The notes: generated from the sequence alone by a model not told the origin. A DNA stretch of 64,000 nucleotides from CAZHVS01 sp964536015 (GCA_964536015.1 CAZHVS010000003.1:190467-254466), one strand, 5' to 3'. Positions 1-8,603 are shown, counted from the stretch's first letter. Program-made: numbers and translations.

Positions 1-774
1 TGTTTCAATACCGAATTGATCTGGTTCTTTTGAATCAATTGCCAGAATTCCAATTAACTGTTTGTCATAAAAAAGAGGAACACCAACAAAGCTTTTTATG
101 TCCTGAATCGTTTCATAATACCTAATCACATCAGCTTCAGCTTTTGATGAAATGTCTGTAAGAAGTTCGGGTTCACCTTTTTGAATTATTTTACTAAGTA
201 TATCGTTTTCAATGTCAAATTTTCTTTCAGAGATATCGCTTGAATTAGAAATAAATTTTTCAATTGATATTTTTTCTTTTTTCTTATTGTACCAAAAGAA
301 AACCGCTGTATGAGCCGCAAAAGAATCTTTAATAATTGTAAGTATTTTCTCCAACACAAAAGCAAATTGTCCGTCATGACTTATTTCCTTAGGGAGTTCT
401 TCATTTGCTATTTCTTCAAAACGTTCTTTTAAATCAGGTGGTTTTACTGTAGTACGATTTGGTTTGTTAATTTTAAAATAATTCTCATCAGTAATTAAAT
501 CGGTATTCGTTGTTTTCGAAACTATTGTAAATCCCTCACCTTCATCAAGCGGGAGTTTGGGAACATCCTGAGCTGGTTCTGGCTGGGATGTTAATTCTTC
601 ATATACAGGTTCTTTTCTGAAAGAATCTCGTAAAAAAATTAATAGCCCAACATAGATGATAGTAAGAAGAATCCCGATAATCCTGATTGTCAAATCATCA
701 GTTAAAAATGGAATAGCAAGCAGAAAAGGAAATATCAGGAATGTATATATTCTTTTTTTTTGTCTTCTATCCAT
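1..774 (-). CDS. Membrane-anchored GAF-domain protein (C-terminus beyond the left edge)
   Basis: Only the first 258 codons are in the window, because the gene runs off the left edge without a stop. The basic start (MDRRQKKR) is followed by two close hydrophobic stretches, about residues 11-24 and 28-47, which look like a hairpin membrane anchor. A polar linker rich in Pro, Glu and Thr follows. From about residue 130 the sequence resembles a GAF sensor fold, with SFVGVPLFYDKQ and GILAID as the typical core strands. The ATG at 774 is the first in frame and has no clear Shine-Dalgarno sequence. The protein probably senses a small ligand or redox state at the membrane. The output domain (kinase, GGDEF or phosphatase) is not visible, so no fuller function can be given. 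Confidence 0.7.
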   Translation of the reverse strand, partial: MDRRQKKRIYTFLIFPFLLAIPFLTDDLTIRIIGILLTIIYVGLLIFLRDSFRKEPVYEELTSQPEPAQDVPKLPLDEGEGFTIVSKTTNTDLITDENYFKINKPNRTTVKPPDLKERFEEIANEELPKEISHDGQFAFVLEKILTIIKDSFAAHTAVFFWYNKKKEKISIEKFISNSSDISERKFDIENDILSKIIQKGEPELLTDISSKAEADVIRYYETIQDIKSFVGVPLFYDKQLIGILAIDSKEPDQFGIET

Positions 775-820
775 TTTTTGTTAAAATTTTAATTTTGCCA
801 ATAAATATACAAAAGTATTT

Positions 821-1408
821 TTAATTATGCTGAGTTACGTTTTCTATTTTCTTTTCAATTTCTTTTTTACCTAAACCAGTCACTGCAGAAAATAAAAAAT
901 AATTTCTGTTTGTTTTTTCTTCACCTAAAAACATTTCTATGTTTTTTATTGCTGCAGCTTTTTGTGATTGATTGCATTTATCAATTTTATTAAGAATAAT
1001 CGTATAATCAAAATTTTTAGAGAGAACCATACTTTTTAATAATTCATCGAGATTAGTTGGTTTATGTCTGCTATCAATTAAATGAAATACAAAAAAGTTT
1101 TTATTTTCTATTGAAAAAAACTTCTGAATCAGGTCAGTCCATTTTTTCTGTTCACTGGCACTGGCTCTTGCAAAACCATAACCGGGTAAATCCACAATAT
1201 AATATTTATCGTTTACTGAATAATAATTTATTGACCTGGTTTTTCCCGGTGTGCTGCTTGTTTTTGCCAGACCTTTTTTATTATACAGAGAATTAATCAT
1301 AGAAGATTTACCAACATTTGAACGTCCGCACAGAACAATTTCAGGTAGTTTTAATTTAGGTAAATCTCTTAAATTATAAACTGATTTAACAAAAAAAATA
1401 TTATTCAT
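821..1408 (-). CDS. engB: Ribosome-biogenesis GTPase EngB/YsxC
   Basis: TRAFAC-class GTPase that acts in assembly of the large ribosomal subunit. The G motifs are in order: P-loop GRSNVGKSS near residue 28, the switch I region STPGKTRSIN, DLPGYGF (G3), NKID (G4) and SAVTG (G5). The open frame extends upstream to 1462, but those 18 extra codons run through a transcription terminator hairpin (1420-1446) and are hydrophobic and atypical. The ATG at 1408 gives 195 residues, the usual family length, and begins with the conserved FVKSVYNLRDLP segment. The gene lies just after the rplQ terminator, so it is expressed by read-through or from its own unseen promoter. Confidence 0.93.
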   Translation of the reverse strand: MNNIFFVKSVYNLRDLPKLKLPEIVLCGRSNVGKSSMINSLYNKKGLAKTSSTPGKTRSINYYSVNDKYYIVDLPGYGFARASASEQKKWTDLIQKFFSIENKNFFVFHLIDSRHKPTNLDELLKSMVLSKNFDYTIILNKIDKCNQSQKAAAIKNIEMFLGEEKTNRNYFLFSAVTGLGKKEIEKKIENVTQHN

Positions 1409-1411
1409 AAA

Positions 1412-1446
1412 AATAAAAAAGAGTAACCAGTAAAACTGATTACTCT
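1412..1446 (-). terminator. Intrinsic terminator after rplQ (end of the ribosomal superoperon)
   Basis: Read on the minus strand, a hairpin with arms AGAGTAA and TTACTCT plus an inner CAGT/ACTG pair is followed directly by six Ts. It begins about 20 bases after the rplQ stop codon. It is well placed to end the S10-spc-alpha transcript and separates it from engB. Confidence 0.75.
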
Positions 1447-1467
1447 TCAACCAATCATTCAATCAAT

Positions 1468-1956
1468 CTATTGTTTACCAGAAGTTGATTCTTCAAGAAC
1501 TTTTGCGTCTTCAACTTCTTTTTGTTTTTTCTCTTTTTTTACTTTTTCTTTTGCTTCTTTCTTTTCTTTCTTCTCTTCAGCTTTTTTATTAGCAACTTCG
1601 TTGTAATCAACAAGTTCAATAATTGCCATTTCAGCTGCATCACCCAATCGTTTACCGATTCGAATAACTCTTGTATAGCCACCTTTTCTGTCACCAATAG
1701 TGGAAACAATATCAGCAAATAATTCTTTTACTACTTCTTTATCTTTAATTTCATTAATCACCAGTTTTTTAGCATTCAAATCGCCTGCTTTGGCTTTTGT
1801 TATTAATGGTTCAACAAAAGATTTTAATTCTTTTGCTTTTGCAACAGTGGTTTTAATTCTTTTATGTTTTAACAAAGAAGTTGCAAGATTTCTAAGCAAT
1901 GCTGAACGATGACTTGAAGTTCTTTTAAGTTTTCTGCCTTTAACTTTATGCCGCAT
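1468..1956 (-). CDS. rplQ: 50S ribosomal protein L17
   Basis: Large-subunit protein at the exit side of the ribosome. The first 120 or so residues match the family, starting MRHKVKGRKLKRTSSHR and including the GDRKGGYTRVIRIGKRLGD segment. After that comes a tail of about 40 residues made almost entirely of Lys, Glu and Ala (KAEEKKEKKEAKEKVKKEKK), so the protein is 162 residues where about 120 is usual in E. coli and B. subtilis. Charged tails on L17 are known in Bacteroidota relatives. It follows rpoA as in the classical alpha operon and is the last gene of the block. Confidence 0.97.
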   Translation of the reverse strand: MRHKVKGRKLKRTSSHRSALLRNLATSLLKHKRIKTTVAKAKELKSFVEPLITKAKAGDLNAKKLVINEIKDKEVVKELFADIVSTIGDRKGGYTRVIRIGKRLGDAAEMAIIELVDYNEVANKKAEEKKEKKEAKEKVKKEKKQKEVEDAKVLEESTSGKQ

Positions 1957-1979
1957 TTGTAAACCTTTGTTTAAATAAA

Positions 1980-2978
1980 TTAGTTATTATGTTCAGTTTC
2001 ATCTTTTAAATATTTATCAACATCCATTCCGAATTCAAGCCCAAGACTTTCAACAATCTCGGTAAGTTCTGAAAGTGATTTTCTTCCAAAATTTCTGAAT
2101 TTCAGCATTTCAGATTCTTCTCTACGAACAAGTTCAGAAATAGTTTTAATGTTTGCAGCCATAAGACAATTATGAGCTCTAACACTAAGTTCAAGATCGT
2201 TAACACTTGTAAGTAAGATTTTCTTTATTCTTTCTTTTTCTGTATCTCTTTGAACCTCAGCTTGTTTTTCTTCAGGTTCAAGATCAAGGTTGATAAATAA
2301 TTGAATATGATCTCTTAAAATTTTAGCAGATTGTGCTAATGCATCTTCAGGAGTAATAGAACCATCAGTAAAGATTTCAAGAGTAAGTTTTTCGTAATCA
2401 TTTTTATCACCAATACGAACGTTTTCTATATCATACTTCACATTCTTTATTGGTGTATAAATTGCATCCATAGGAATAACTCCTATTGTATACTCAGGTG
2501 ATTTATTTTCAACTGCAGGAACAAATCCTTTTCCTTTTCCAACTCTTAACTCTATGTCAATCTTTGCATTTTTATTTAATGTAGCAATATGAAGATCAGG
2601 GTTAAGTATTTCTATATCAGCACTGTTTTTTTGAATATCGGCTGCAGTAAAAATATGTTCACCGTGTAATGTAAACTCAATCTTGTTAGGTTTTTTATTG
2701 ATTAACTTCAGTCTAACCTGTTTTAAGTTAAGAATAATTTCTGCTACATCTTCAACCACACCGTTAATGGTGCTGAACTCGTGAAGAACACCACCAAATT
2801 TTACGGCAATAATAGCAGCACCGGGTAGTGATGATAAAATCACACGTCTTAAAGAATTACCAATTGTAACTCCATAACCTCTCTCTAAAGGTTGTAATGT
2901 GAATTTACCGTAAGTATCAGTTTTAGTTGATTCATCAAGTACAACTGCTTCCGGCATTTTAATAAATGGTGCACTCAT
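1980..2978 (-). CDS. rpoA: RNA polymerase subunit alpha
   Basis: Assembles as a dimer that nucleates RNA polymerase and contacts upstream promoter DNA and activators. The N-terminal dimerisation/assembly domain (about 1-235) holds GYGVTIGNSLRRVILSSLPG. A charged linker of about 20 residues follows. The C-terminal helix-hairpin-helix domain includes DLELSVRAHNCLMAANI and FGRKSLSEL. The 332-residue length is normal. It sits between rpsD and rplQ, the standard alpha-operon order. Confidence 0.98.
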   Translation of the reverse strand: MSAPFIKMPEAVVLDESTKTDTYGKFTLQPLERGYGVTIGNSLRRVILSSLPGAAIIAVKFGGVLHEFSTINGVVEDVAEIILNLKQVRLKLINKKPNKIEFTLHGEHIFTAADIQKNSADIEILNPDLHIATLNKNAKIDIELRVGKGKGFVPAVENKSPEYTIGVIPMDAIYTPIKNVKYDIENVRIGDKNDYEKLTLEIFTDGSITPEDALAQSAKILRDHIQLFINLDLEPEEKQAEVQRDTEKERIKKILLTSVNDLELSVRAHNCLMAANIKTISELVRREESEMLKFRNFGRKSLSELTEIVESLGLEFGMDVDKYLKDETEHNN

Positions 2979-3007
2979 TTTCTAATTCCTATTAAGTTTT
3001 TAAATAA

Positions 3008-3634
3008 TTACTTGGAGTAAAGCTCAACAACTAATTGTTCATTAGCATTCAACGGTACTTCAGATCTTTCAGGAATCTGAATAAAAGTTCCGCTCAAAGT
3101 AGCTTTATCAACTGATAACCATGTAAATAAATTATCCTTCACTCTCTTAAGAGATTCATGGATAGCTTCTAATTTTTTACTTTTATCTTTAATTTTAATT
3201 ACATCACCTGCTTTAAGGATAAATGAAGGAATATCAACAGATTTATCATTAACCAACAGATGACCATGTTTAACTAACTGCCTTGCAGATTTTCTTGACG
3301 GAGCAAATCCTAAACGATAAACTACATTATCAAGCCGGCTTTCAAGAATTTTAATCAGGTTTTCACCGGTTCTGCCTTTCCTCCTGCTTGCTTCTTCAAA
3401 ATAACTATGAAACTGTGTTTCCAGAATTCCATATGTCCTTTTAATTTTTTGTTTCTCTCTTAATTGAATACCATATTCAGAAACTTTTGTTCTTCTTGAT
3501 AAACCATGCTGACCGGGAGGATAATTTCTTTTTTCAATAGGACATTTTTCAGTAAAACACTTTTGTCCTTTTAGAAAAAGTTTTTGTCTTTCTCTTCTAC
3601 ATAATTTACAAACAGAATCAGTGTATCTTGCCAT
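3008..3634 (-). CDS. rpsD: 30S ribosomal protein S4 (zinc-binding type)
   Basis: Primary 16S rRNA-binding assembly protein, and in some bacteria a translational repressor of its own operon. The N-terminus holds Cys9, Cys12, Cys26 and Cys31, the four-cysteine zinc-binding pattern of the C+ form. The S4 RNA-binding domain follows (SRLDNVVYRLGFAPSRKSARQLVKHGHLLVN). The 208-residue length is typical. S14 in this window is the zinc-free form, so the ribosome mixes C+ and C- paralogue types. Confidence 0.97.
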   Translation of the reverse strand: MARYTDSVCKLCRRERQKLFLKGQKCFTEKCPIEKRNYPPGQHGLSRRTKVSEYGIQLREKQKIKRTYGILETQFHSYFEEASRRKGRTGENLIKILESRLDNVVYRLGFAPSRKSARQLVKHGHLLVNDKSVDIPSFILKAGDVIKIKDKSKKLEAIHESLKRVKDNLFTWLSVDKATLSGTFIQIPERSEVPLNANEQLVVELYSK

Positions 3635-3652
3635 TAAATTTCTCCGTCTAAA

Positions 3653-4039
3653 TTAAACTCTTCTTTTCTTTGGTGGTCTGCAACCATTATGAGGAATAGG
3701 AGTAATATCCTTTATTGAATTAATCTCCAAACCTGCAGTATTCAAAGCACGAATAGCAGACTCTCTACCAGAGCCAGGTCCCTGGACTCTCACTTCAACT
3801 TTTCTCAGCCCTAAACTAAATGCTTCTTTTCCTGCTGCTTCAGCAGTAACTTGTGCAGCAAATGGTGTATTTTTCTTTGAACCTTTAAAACCATTTCTTC
3901 CTGCGGAAGACCAGGCAACGGTATTGCCATAAATATCGGTTAAGGTAACAAGCACATTATTGAAAGTTGCTTTAATGTGAGCAATTCCATTTGCATCAAC
4001 AACTGATTTTTTCTTTGTCTTTTTTATACTTTTTGCCAA
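3653..4039 (-). CDS. rpsK: 30S ribosomal protein S11
   Basis: Small-subunit platform protein lining the mRNA exit (E-site) region. It shows the family core AHIKATFNNVLVTLTD, the AWSSAG loop, and the C-terminal PHNGCRPPKKRRV. The 128 residues match the family. It lies between rpsM and rpsD as usual. Confidence 0.98.
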   Translation of the reverse strand: MAKSIKKTKKKSVVDANGIAHIKATFNNVLVTLTDIYGNTVAWSSAGRNGFKGSKKNTPFAAQVTAEAAGKEAFSLGLRKVEVRVQGPGSGRESAIRALNTAGLEINSIKDITPIPHNGCRPPKKRRV

Positions 4040-4064
4040 AGGTTACTCCTTTACATTTTCAATT

Positions 4065-4448
4065 TTATTTCTTTGCAGGTGTCTTTTTCTTACCGGCAAC
4101 AGTCTTTCTCTTGCCTTTTCTTGTACGGGAATTTGTTCTAGTACGCTGTCCACGCACCGGTAATCCTTTTCTATGTCTCAGCCCTCTGTAAGAACCAACA
4201 TCCATCAAGCGTTTGATATTCATCTGAACTTCAGAACGAAGAGCTCCTTCTACTTTATAATCAGCCTGAAGGACAGATCTAATTTCTGCAATTTCCGCTT
4301 CAGATAAAGCAGAAATTTTTTTGTCCGAATCTATTTTTGCTTTTGCAATTACTTCTTTTGCTATATGCGGACCAATACCATAAATATACTGAAGTCCGTA
4401 TAAAACTTTTTTATTTTTCGGTAAATCAACACCAGCTATACGAGCCAA
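4065..4448 (-). CDS. rpsM: 30S ribosomal protein S13
   Basis: Small-subunit head protein that contacts the P-site tRNA and bridges to the large subunit. It starts MARIAGVDLPKNKKV and has the helix-turn-helix segment YIYGIGPHIAKEV. The RGLRHRKGLPVRGQRTRTNSR region and the Lys-rich tail that reaches the tRNA are present. Length is 127 residues. It follows rpmJ by about 20 bases. Confidence 0.98.
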   Translation of the reverse strand: MARIAGVDLPKNKKVLYGLQYIYGIGPHIAKEVIAKAKIDSDKKISALSEAEIAEIRSVLQADYKVEGALRSEVQMNIKRLMDVGSYRGLRHRKGLPVRGQRTRTNSRTRKGKRKTVAGKKKTPAKK

Positions 4449-4467
4449 TTTTATCTCCTTTTATTAA

Positions 4468-4581
4468 TTAACCTTGACGTTGTTTATGTTTTGGATTTTT
4501 ACAAATAACTCTTACAACGCCTTTACGCTTAATGATTTTACAATTATCGCACATCTTTTTAACAGATGATCTTACTTTCAT
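4468..4581 (-). CDS. rpmJ: 50S ribosomal protein L36 (zinc type)
   Basis: A 37-residue gene between infA and rpsM, the usual place. It reads MKVRSSVKKMCDNCK and continues to HKQRQG. Cys11, Cys14, Cys27 and His32 form the zinc ribbon of the C+ form. It binds the large subunit near the base of the L7/L12 stalk. It was found by translating the gap by eye. Confidence 0.95.
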   Translation of the reverse strand: MKVRSSVKKMCDNCKIIKRKGVVRVICKNPKHKQRQG

Positions 4582-4591
4582 ATTAACTCCG

Positions 4592-4810
4592 TTATTTATA
4601 CCTATAAGTAATTCTTCCTTTTGTCAGGTCATAAGGTGAAAGTTCAATAGACACCTTATCACCAGGAAGAATCTTTATAAAGTGCATTCTCATTTTTCCT
4701 GAAATATGAGCAAGAATTTCATGACCATTATCCAGCTTCACTTTAAAGTGAGCATTTGGTAATGTCTCAGTAATTACTCCGTCTATTTTAATTGGACCTT
4801 GTTTTGCCAT
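4592..4810 (-). CDS. infA: Translation initiation factor IF-1
   Basis: Small OB-fold factor that occupies the 30S A site during initiation. It starts MAKQGPIKIDGVITETLPNA and has the conserved ILAHISGKMRMHFIKILPGD and YDLTKGRITYRYK. The 72 residues are exactly the usual size. Its ATG directly abuts the stop codon of map, so the two are probably translationally coupled. Confidence 0.98.
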   Translation of the reverse strand: MAKQGPIKIDGVITETLPNAHFKVKLDNGHEILAHISGKMRMHFIKILPGDKVSIELSPYDLTKGRITYRYK

Positions 4811-5572
4811 TTAACAAACTGTTAATATTTCAGGTTTATTTCCATTTACTAAAATCGTGTGCTCAAAATGAGCAGATGGCAAGCCATCTTTTGCACAGAT
4901 AGTCCATCCATCAGAATCTACTATCACTTCGTATCTACCCATATTCACCATTGGTTCTATTGCTAACGTCATACCACTCTTGAGTTTAGGTCCTTTGCCC
5001 TTCACTCCAAAATTCGGAATGGACGGATCTTCGTGCAATTTTTTTCCAACTCCGTGTCCGCATAAATCACGAACGACAGAGTAGCCATTTTTTTCAACAT
5101 ACTGCTGTATTGAAAATGAAATGTCCTGTAACCTTCCGTTTTCAAGTGCATTTTCAATTCCGATATACAGCGACTCTTCAGTTATTTTCATCAATCTTAA
5201 TTTTTCTTCGCTTACAATTCCAACAGGGACAGTAATTGCAGCATCCCCGAAGTATCCATTTTTGTTTACACCAACATCAATCGATACTATTTCCCCGCTT
5301 TTTAATTTTCTATCCCCAGGAATTCCGTGCACAACTTCTTCATCAATTGAAACACAGATTGAAGCAGGATAAAACCTGCTATTCCCCTGTGAATAACCTT
5401 TAAATGCTGCGATTGCATTTTTCGATTTAATGAAATCCTCAGCAATTAAATCCAACTCTCTTGTTGCAACCCCCGGTTGAATATATTTTTTTACAAGAGC
5501 CAAAGTTTCAGCAACAATTCGGCTGCTTTCTCTAATAAAATCAATCTCTTTTTTGGATTTTATCTGAATCAC
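4811..5572 (-). CDS. map: Type I methionine aminopeptidase
   Basis: Removes the initiator methionine from new proteins and uses two divalent metal ions. The metal ligands are visible: the two aspartates in SIDVGVNKNGYFGDAAIT, the histidine of LCGHGVGKKLHEDPSIPN, and glutamates in LAIEPMV and HFEHTILV. At 253 residues with no N-terminal zinc fingers it is the compact type I enzyme. It lies directly between secY and infA. The adk gene that commonly separates secY and map is absent. Confidence 0.97.
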   Translation of the reverse strand: MIQIKSKKEIDFIRESSRIVAETLALVKKYIQPGVATRELDLIAEDFIKSKNAIAAFKGYSQGNSRFYPASICVSIDEEVVHGIPGDRKLKSGEIVSIDVGVNKNGYFGDAAITVPVGIVSEEKLRLMKITEESLYIGIENALENGRLQDISFSIQQYVEKNGYSVVRDLCGHGVGKKLHEDPSIPNFGVKGKGPKLKSGMTLAIEPMVNMGRYEVIVDSDGWTICAKDGLPSAHFEHTILVNGNKPEILTVC

Positions 5573-5581
5573 AATTAAAGT

Positions 5582-6916
5582 TTATCTTCTTCCTTTAATT
5601 TTTCCAGACTTCATAAATCCATCATAATGTCTCATCAACAAATGAGATTCAATCTGTTGCAGGCTATCTAAAGCAACACCAACAACAATCAATAAACTTG
5701 TCCCACCAAAAAATTGCGCAAAACTAGGTGAAACACCAAATTTTCTTATAAACGCTGGCAGAATAGCAATAATTGCCAGAAATATTGAACCAGGTAAAGT
5801 TATTTTCGTCAATATATTATCGATAAAATCTGAAGTTGCTTTGCCAGGACGAATTCCAGGAATAAAACCACCTTGCTTTTTCATAGTGTCGGCAACTTCT
5901 TTAGGATTAAATGCAATTGCAGTATAGAAATAAGTAAAGAAGATAATCATCACTGCGTAGATAATAGAGTAGACAAACGAATCATATCTGAAGTTACTTG
6001 CTATACTTTGCATTACATCGCTGTTGGGGAAGAAAGATGCAACAGTACTGGGAATAAACATTATTGATTGAGCAAAAATTATAGGCATAACTCCTGCTGT
6101 ATTAACCCTTAAAGGAATGTATTGAGTTACTCCGCCGTACACTTTTCTTCCAACAACTCTTTTAGCATATTGAACGGGAATTCTTCTTGTTCCCTGAGTA
6201 ACAAGCACTACACCCGCAATAATAAAGAACATTAAAGCAAGAATTACAATTTCAATAATTAAGCTTCTTGTTCCTGAAGCAATTAACCTGTACTCATCAA
6301 GAATTGCAAACGGAAACCTATTGATAATACCGATAAAGATAATTAAAGAAATACCGTTACCAATTCCCTTTTCAGTGATTTGTTCACCAAGCCACATAGT
6401 AAAAATAGTTCCGGCAGTTAATATAATTATTGTTCCGACAATCCAAGGAAATCCTTGAACGCCAACTGGAATAATTGAAGCACCTTCAAAAGAAGTATTA
6501 TTAAGTTTTATCGTTACTCCCCAGGCTTGCATTGCTGCAATTAAAACAGTTCCGTAACGTGTTAACTGTGTAATTTTTTTCCTTCCTTCTTCACCTTCTT
6601 GTTGTAATTTCTGGAAATAAGGAACTACTGCACCCATTAGCTGTAAAATAATTGAGGCACTGATATAGGGCATAATACCAAGAGCAAAGATTGCAGCATT
6701 TGAGAAAGCACCACCAACAAATAAATCGTACAATCCAAATAAACTATCTGAAGATTGATTGGACATTGCATTTGCAAGTAACCCTGAATCAACTCCTGGT
6801 AATGTAATATGACTACCAACCCTAACAATTAGCAAAAGAGATAAAGTGTAAATAACTCTCTGTCTAAGTTCGGTTATCTTAAAAATATTTCTGAAGGTTT
6901 CGGTTATCTTTGCCAT
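5582..6916 (-). CDS. secY: Protein translocase channel SecY
   Basis: Ten-helix pore of the Sec translocon in the inner membrane, working with SecE (encoded at 31,559-31,741). It has the N-terminal FRITELRQRVIYT-like start, the plug-region motif LPGVDS, the cytoplasmic loop GTRRIPVQYAKR, and RPGKATSDFID before the last helices. Length is 444 residues. It follows rplO by 11 bases, the normal spc-operon order. Confidence 0.98.
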   Translation of the reverse strand: MAKITETFRNIFKITELRQRVIYTLSLLLIVRVGSHITLPGVDSGLLANAMSNQSSDSLFGLYDLFVGGAFSNAAIFALGIMPYISASIILQLMGAVVPYFQKLQQEGEEGRKKITQLTRYGTVLIAAMQAWGVTIKLNNTSFEGASIIPVGVQGFPWIVGTIIILTAGTIFTMWLGEQITEKGIGNGISLIIFIGIINRFPFAILDEYRLIASGTRSLIIEIVILALMFFIIAGVVLVTQGTRRIPVQYAKRVVGRKVYGGVTQYIPLRVNTAGVMPIIFAQSIMFIPSTVASFFPNSDVMQSIASNFRYDSFVYSIIYAVMIIFFTYFYTAIAFNPKEVADTMKKQGGFIPGIRPGKATSDFIDNILTKITLPGSIFLAIIAILPAFIRKFGVSPSFAQFFGGTSLLIVVGVALDSLQQIESHLLMRHYDGFMKSGKIKGRR

Positions 6917-6927
6917 TTACTTTCGCT

Positions 6928-7389
6928 TTAAACTATTTTTGTTGTTCCGCCTGCAGCTTCAATTTTTTGCTTTGCTGATTCACTGAAAGCATTTGCAGTT
7001 ATATTTATTTTTGTTTTGATTTCGCCAGTGCCTAAAATTTTGATAGGCTTTTTAGCAGATGATATCAAACCAAATTTTTCAAATGCTGGAGCATCCAGCT
7101 CTGAAACGGTAATCTTTTTGCTGTCAATCAACTTTTGTATCTGATACAGATTAACAACCTGAAAATATACTTTGAAAATATTTGTGAAACCATGTTTAGG
7201 AACTCTTCTTTGTAAAGGCATTTGTCCACCTTCAAAAGCAGGTGTATAACGCGGAGCTCCTGAGCGTGAACGTTGACCGTTCATACCTCTAGTTGCCGTT
7301 CCACCGTGACCTGAACCTTCGCCTCTAGCAATTCTTTTTCTTTTCTTACGTGAGCCTTTGGCATACTTTAAATTACTTAATCTATCCAT
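6928..7389 (-). CDS. rplO: 50S ribosomal protein L15
   Basis: Late-assembly large-subunit protein. It has the basic Gly/Arg-rich N-terminal extension that threads through 23S rRNA (RGEGSGHGGTATRGMNGQ), then the globular part with GGQMPLQRRVPKHGF. The 153 residues are normal. It lies between rpmD and secY. Confidence 0.97.
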   Translation of the reverse strand: MDRLSNLKYAKGSRKKRKRIARGEGSGHGGTATRGMNGQRSRSGAPRYTPAFEGGQMPLQRRVPKHGFTNIFKVYFQVVNLYQIQKLIDSKKITVSELDAPAFEKFGLISSAKKPIKILGTGEIKTKINITANAFSESAKQKIEAAGGTTKIV

Positions 7390-7393
7390 TCTT

Positions 7394-7576
7394 TTACTCG
7401 CTAATTTCTTCTACTTTAAGTAAGTGACTGACTTTTTTAACCATGCCTCTTATCTGAGGAGTATCATTATGAATTACCTGATAATTTGGTCTTCCAAGTC
7501 CAAGTGCTTTAATTGTCCTTTTTTGTTTTTCCGGACGATCAATTATACTTTTTAATTGAGTTATTTTTAATTTCAT
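7394..7576 (-). CDS. rpmD: 50S ribosomal protein L30
   Basis: Small large-subunit protein with the segment KRTIKALGLGRPNYQV. The open frame begins at 7600 (MLKFKEEK), but that overlaps the end of rpsE. The ATG at 7576 has the Shine-Dalgarno sequence AGAGG five bases or so upstream and gives 60 residues, the usual L30 length, so that start is chosen here. Confidence 0.93.
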   Translation of the reverse strand: MKLKITQLKSIIDRPEKQKRTIKALGLGRPNYQVIHNDTPQIRGMVKKVSHLLKVEEISE

Positions 7577-7592
7577 TTTTTCCTCTTTGAAC

Positions 7593-8108
7593 TTAAGCAT
7601 TAAAAAGTTCTTTAACGGTCATACTTCTTTTAGAAGCCATAAATTTAGGATCAATTAAAGATAACAATCCTTTTAATGTGGCTTTAACCTGGTTATGTGG
7701 ATTTGAAGAACCAAGAGATTTTGTAAGAATATCTGTAACTCCTGCCGCTTCAAGAACAGCACGAACACCACCACCAGCAATTAATCCGGTTCCCGGAGAA
7801 GCAGGTTTAAGCAACACTCTTCCAGCACCAAATTTTCCAATTATTTCGTGAGGAATTGTTCCTTTGTAAACCGGAACGGTAACAAGATTCTTTTTAGCAT
7901 CATCAATGCCTTTAGAAATTGCATCAGTCACTTCATTTGCTTTACCAAGCCCAATGCCAACAACACCAGCGCCGTTACCAACAACAACAATGGCGTTAAA
8001 TCCAAATCTTCTACCACCTTTAACAACTTTAGCAACACGATTAATATGAACGACTTTTTCTTTGAGTCCTTCAACTTCTGTTGTTTTATTTGCCCTTACT
8101 GCTTTCAA
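7593..8108 (-). CDS. rpsE: 30S ribosomal protein S5
   Basis: Small-subunit protein that helps keep decoding accurate and shapes the mRNA entry channel. The N-terminal double-stranded-RNA-binding-like domain holds VHINRVAKVVKGGRRFGFNA. The C-terminal domain holds GTGLIAGGGVRAVLEAAGV. Length is 171 residues. It is separated from rplR by a tRNA-Gln gene, which is unusual for this operon. Confidence 0.98.
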   Translation of the reverse strand: MKAVRANKTTEVEGLKEKVVHINRVAKVVKGGRRFGFNAIVVVGNGAGVVGIGLGKANEVTDAISKGIDDAKKNLVTVPVYKGTIPHEIIGKFGAGRVLLKPASPGTGLIAGGGVRAVLEAAGVTDILTKSLGSSNPHNQVKATLKGLLSLIDPKFMASKRSMTVKELFNA

Positions 8109-8145
8109 TTATTTCTCCATTAATTACAATTTTTAATTACTTATG

Positions 8146-8216
8146 CTGCCGAGAGAGGAGTCGAACCTCTACATACGGCTCCAAAGGCCGCTGTCCTGCC
8201 ATTAGACGACTCGGCA
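8146..8216 (-). tRNA. tRNA-Gln (anticodon UUG)
   Basis: A full cloverleaf is visible on the minus strand. The acceptor arms are TGCCGAG and CTCGGCA, with discriminator G. The D arm contains TAATGGCAGGA, and the anticodon loop CTTTGGA gives TTG. The T arm is AGAGG-TTCGACT-CCTCT. The U1-A72 pair and G73 are the known identity elements of glutamine tRNA. CCA is not encoded. The gene begins 7 bases after the rplR stop and 38 bases before the rpsE start, inside the ribosomal protein operon, so it must be cut out of the mRNA. Confidence 0.95.
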
Positions 8217-8222
8217 AACAAA

Positions 8223-8588
8223 TTAAAACTTCAAACCGCCTTCTCTGGCTCCATCAGCTATTGCTTTTACCCTGCCGTGATATCTGAAACCGTTACGATC
8301 AAATACTACTGCAGAAATTTTATTTTCAATAGCTTTTTTAGCAAGATAAATTCCTACTAACTTACTTTTTTCTACTTTATTTTTAGCTGATTTCAAATCG
8401 TCAGCTAATTCTTTTGATAATGATGAAACGGATAAAATTGTTTTTCCTTCAACATCATCAATAAGCTGAGCATAAACATTATCTAAACTTCTAAAGACTG
8501 ACAATCTTGGTTTATCAGATGTTCCTGAAATTTTTTTTCTGATCTTAGTTTTTGCTCTTTCTCTTGTTACCGATTTCTTCTTAATCAT
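8223..8588 (-). CDS. rplR: 50S ribosomal protein L18
   Basis: Binds 5S rRNA together with L5 and anchors it in the central protuberance. It shows RKKISGTSDKPRLSVFRS, and VVFDRNGFRYHGRVKAIADGAREGGL at the C-terminus. Length is 121 residues. It lies after rplF and immediately before the embedded tRNA-Gln gene. Confidence 0.98.
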   Translation of the reverse strand: MIKKKSVTRERAKTKIRKKISGTSDKPRLSVFRSLDNVYAQLIDDVEGKTILSVSSLSKELADDLKSAKNKVEKSKLVGIYLAKKAIENKISAVVFDRNGFRYHGRVKAIADGAREGGLKF

Positions 8589-8603
8589 ATTAAACCTTTA
8601 ATC

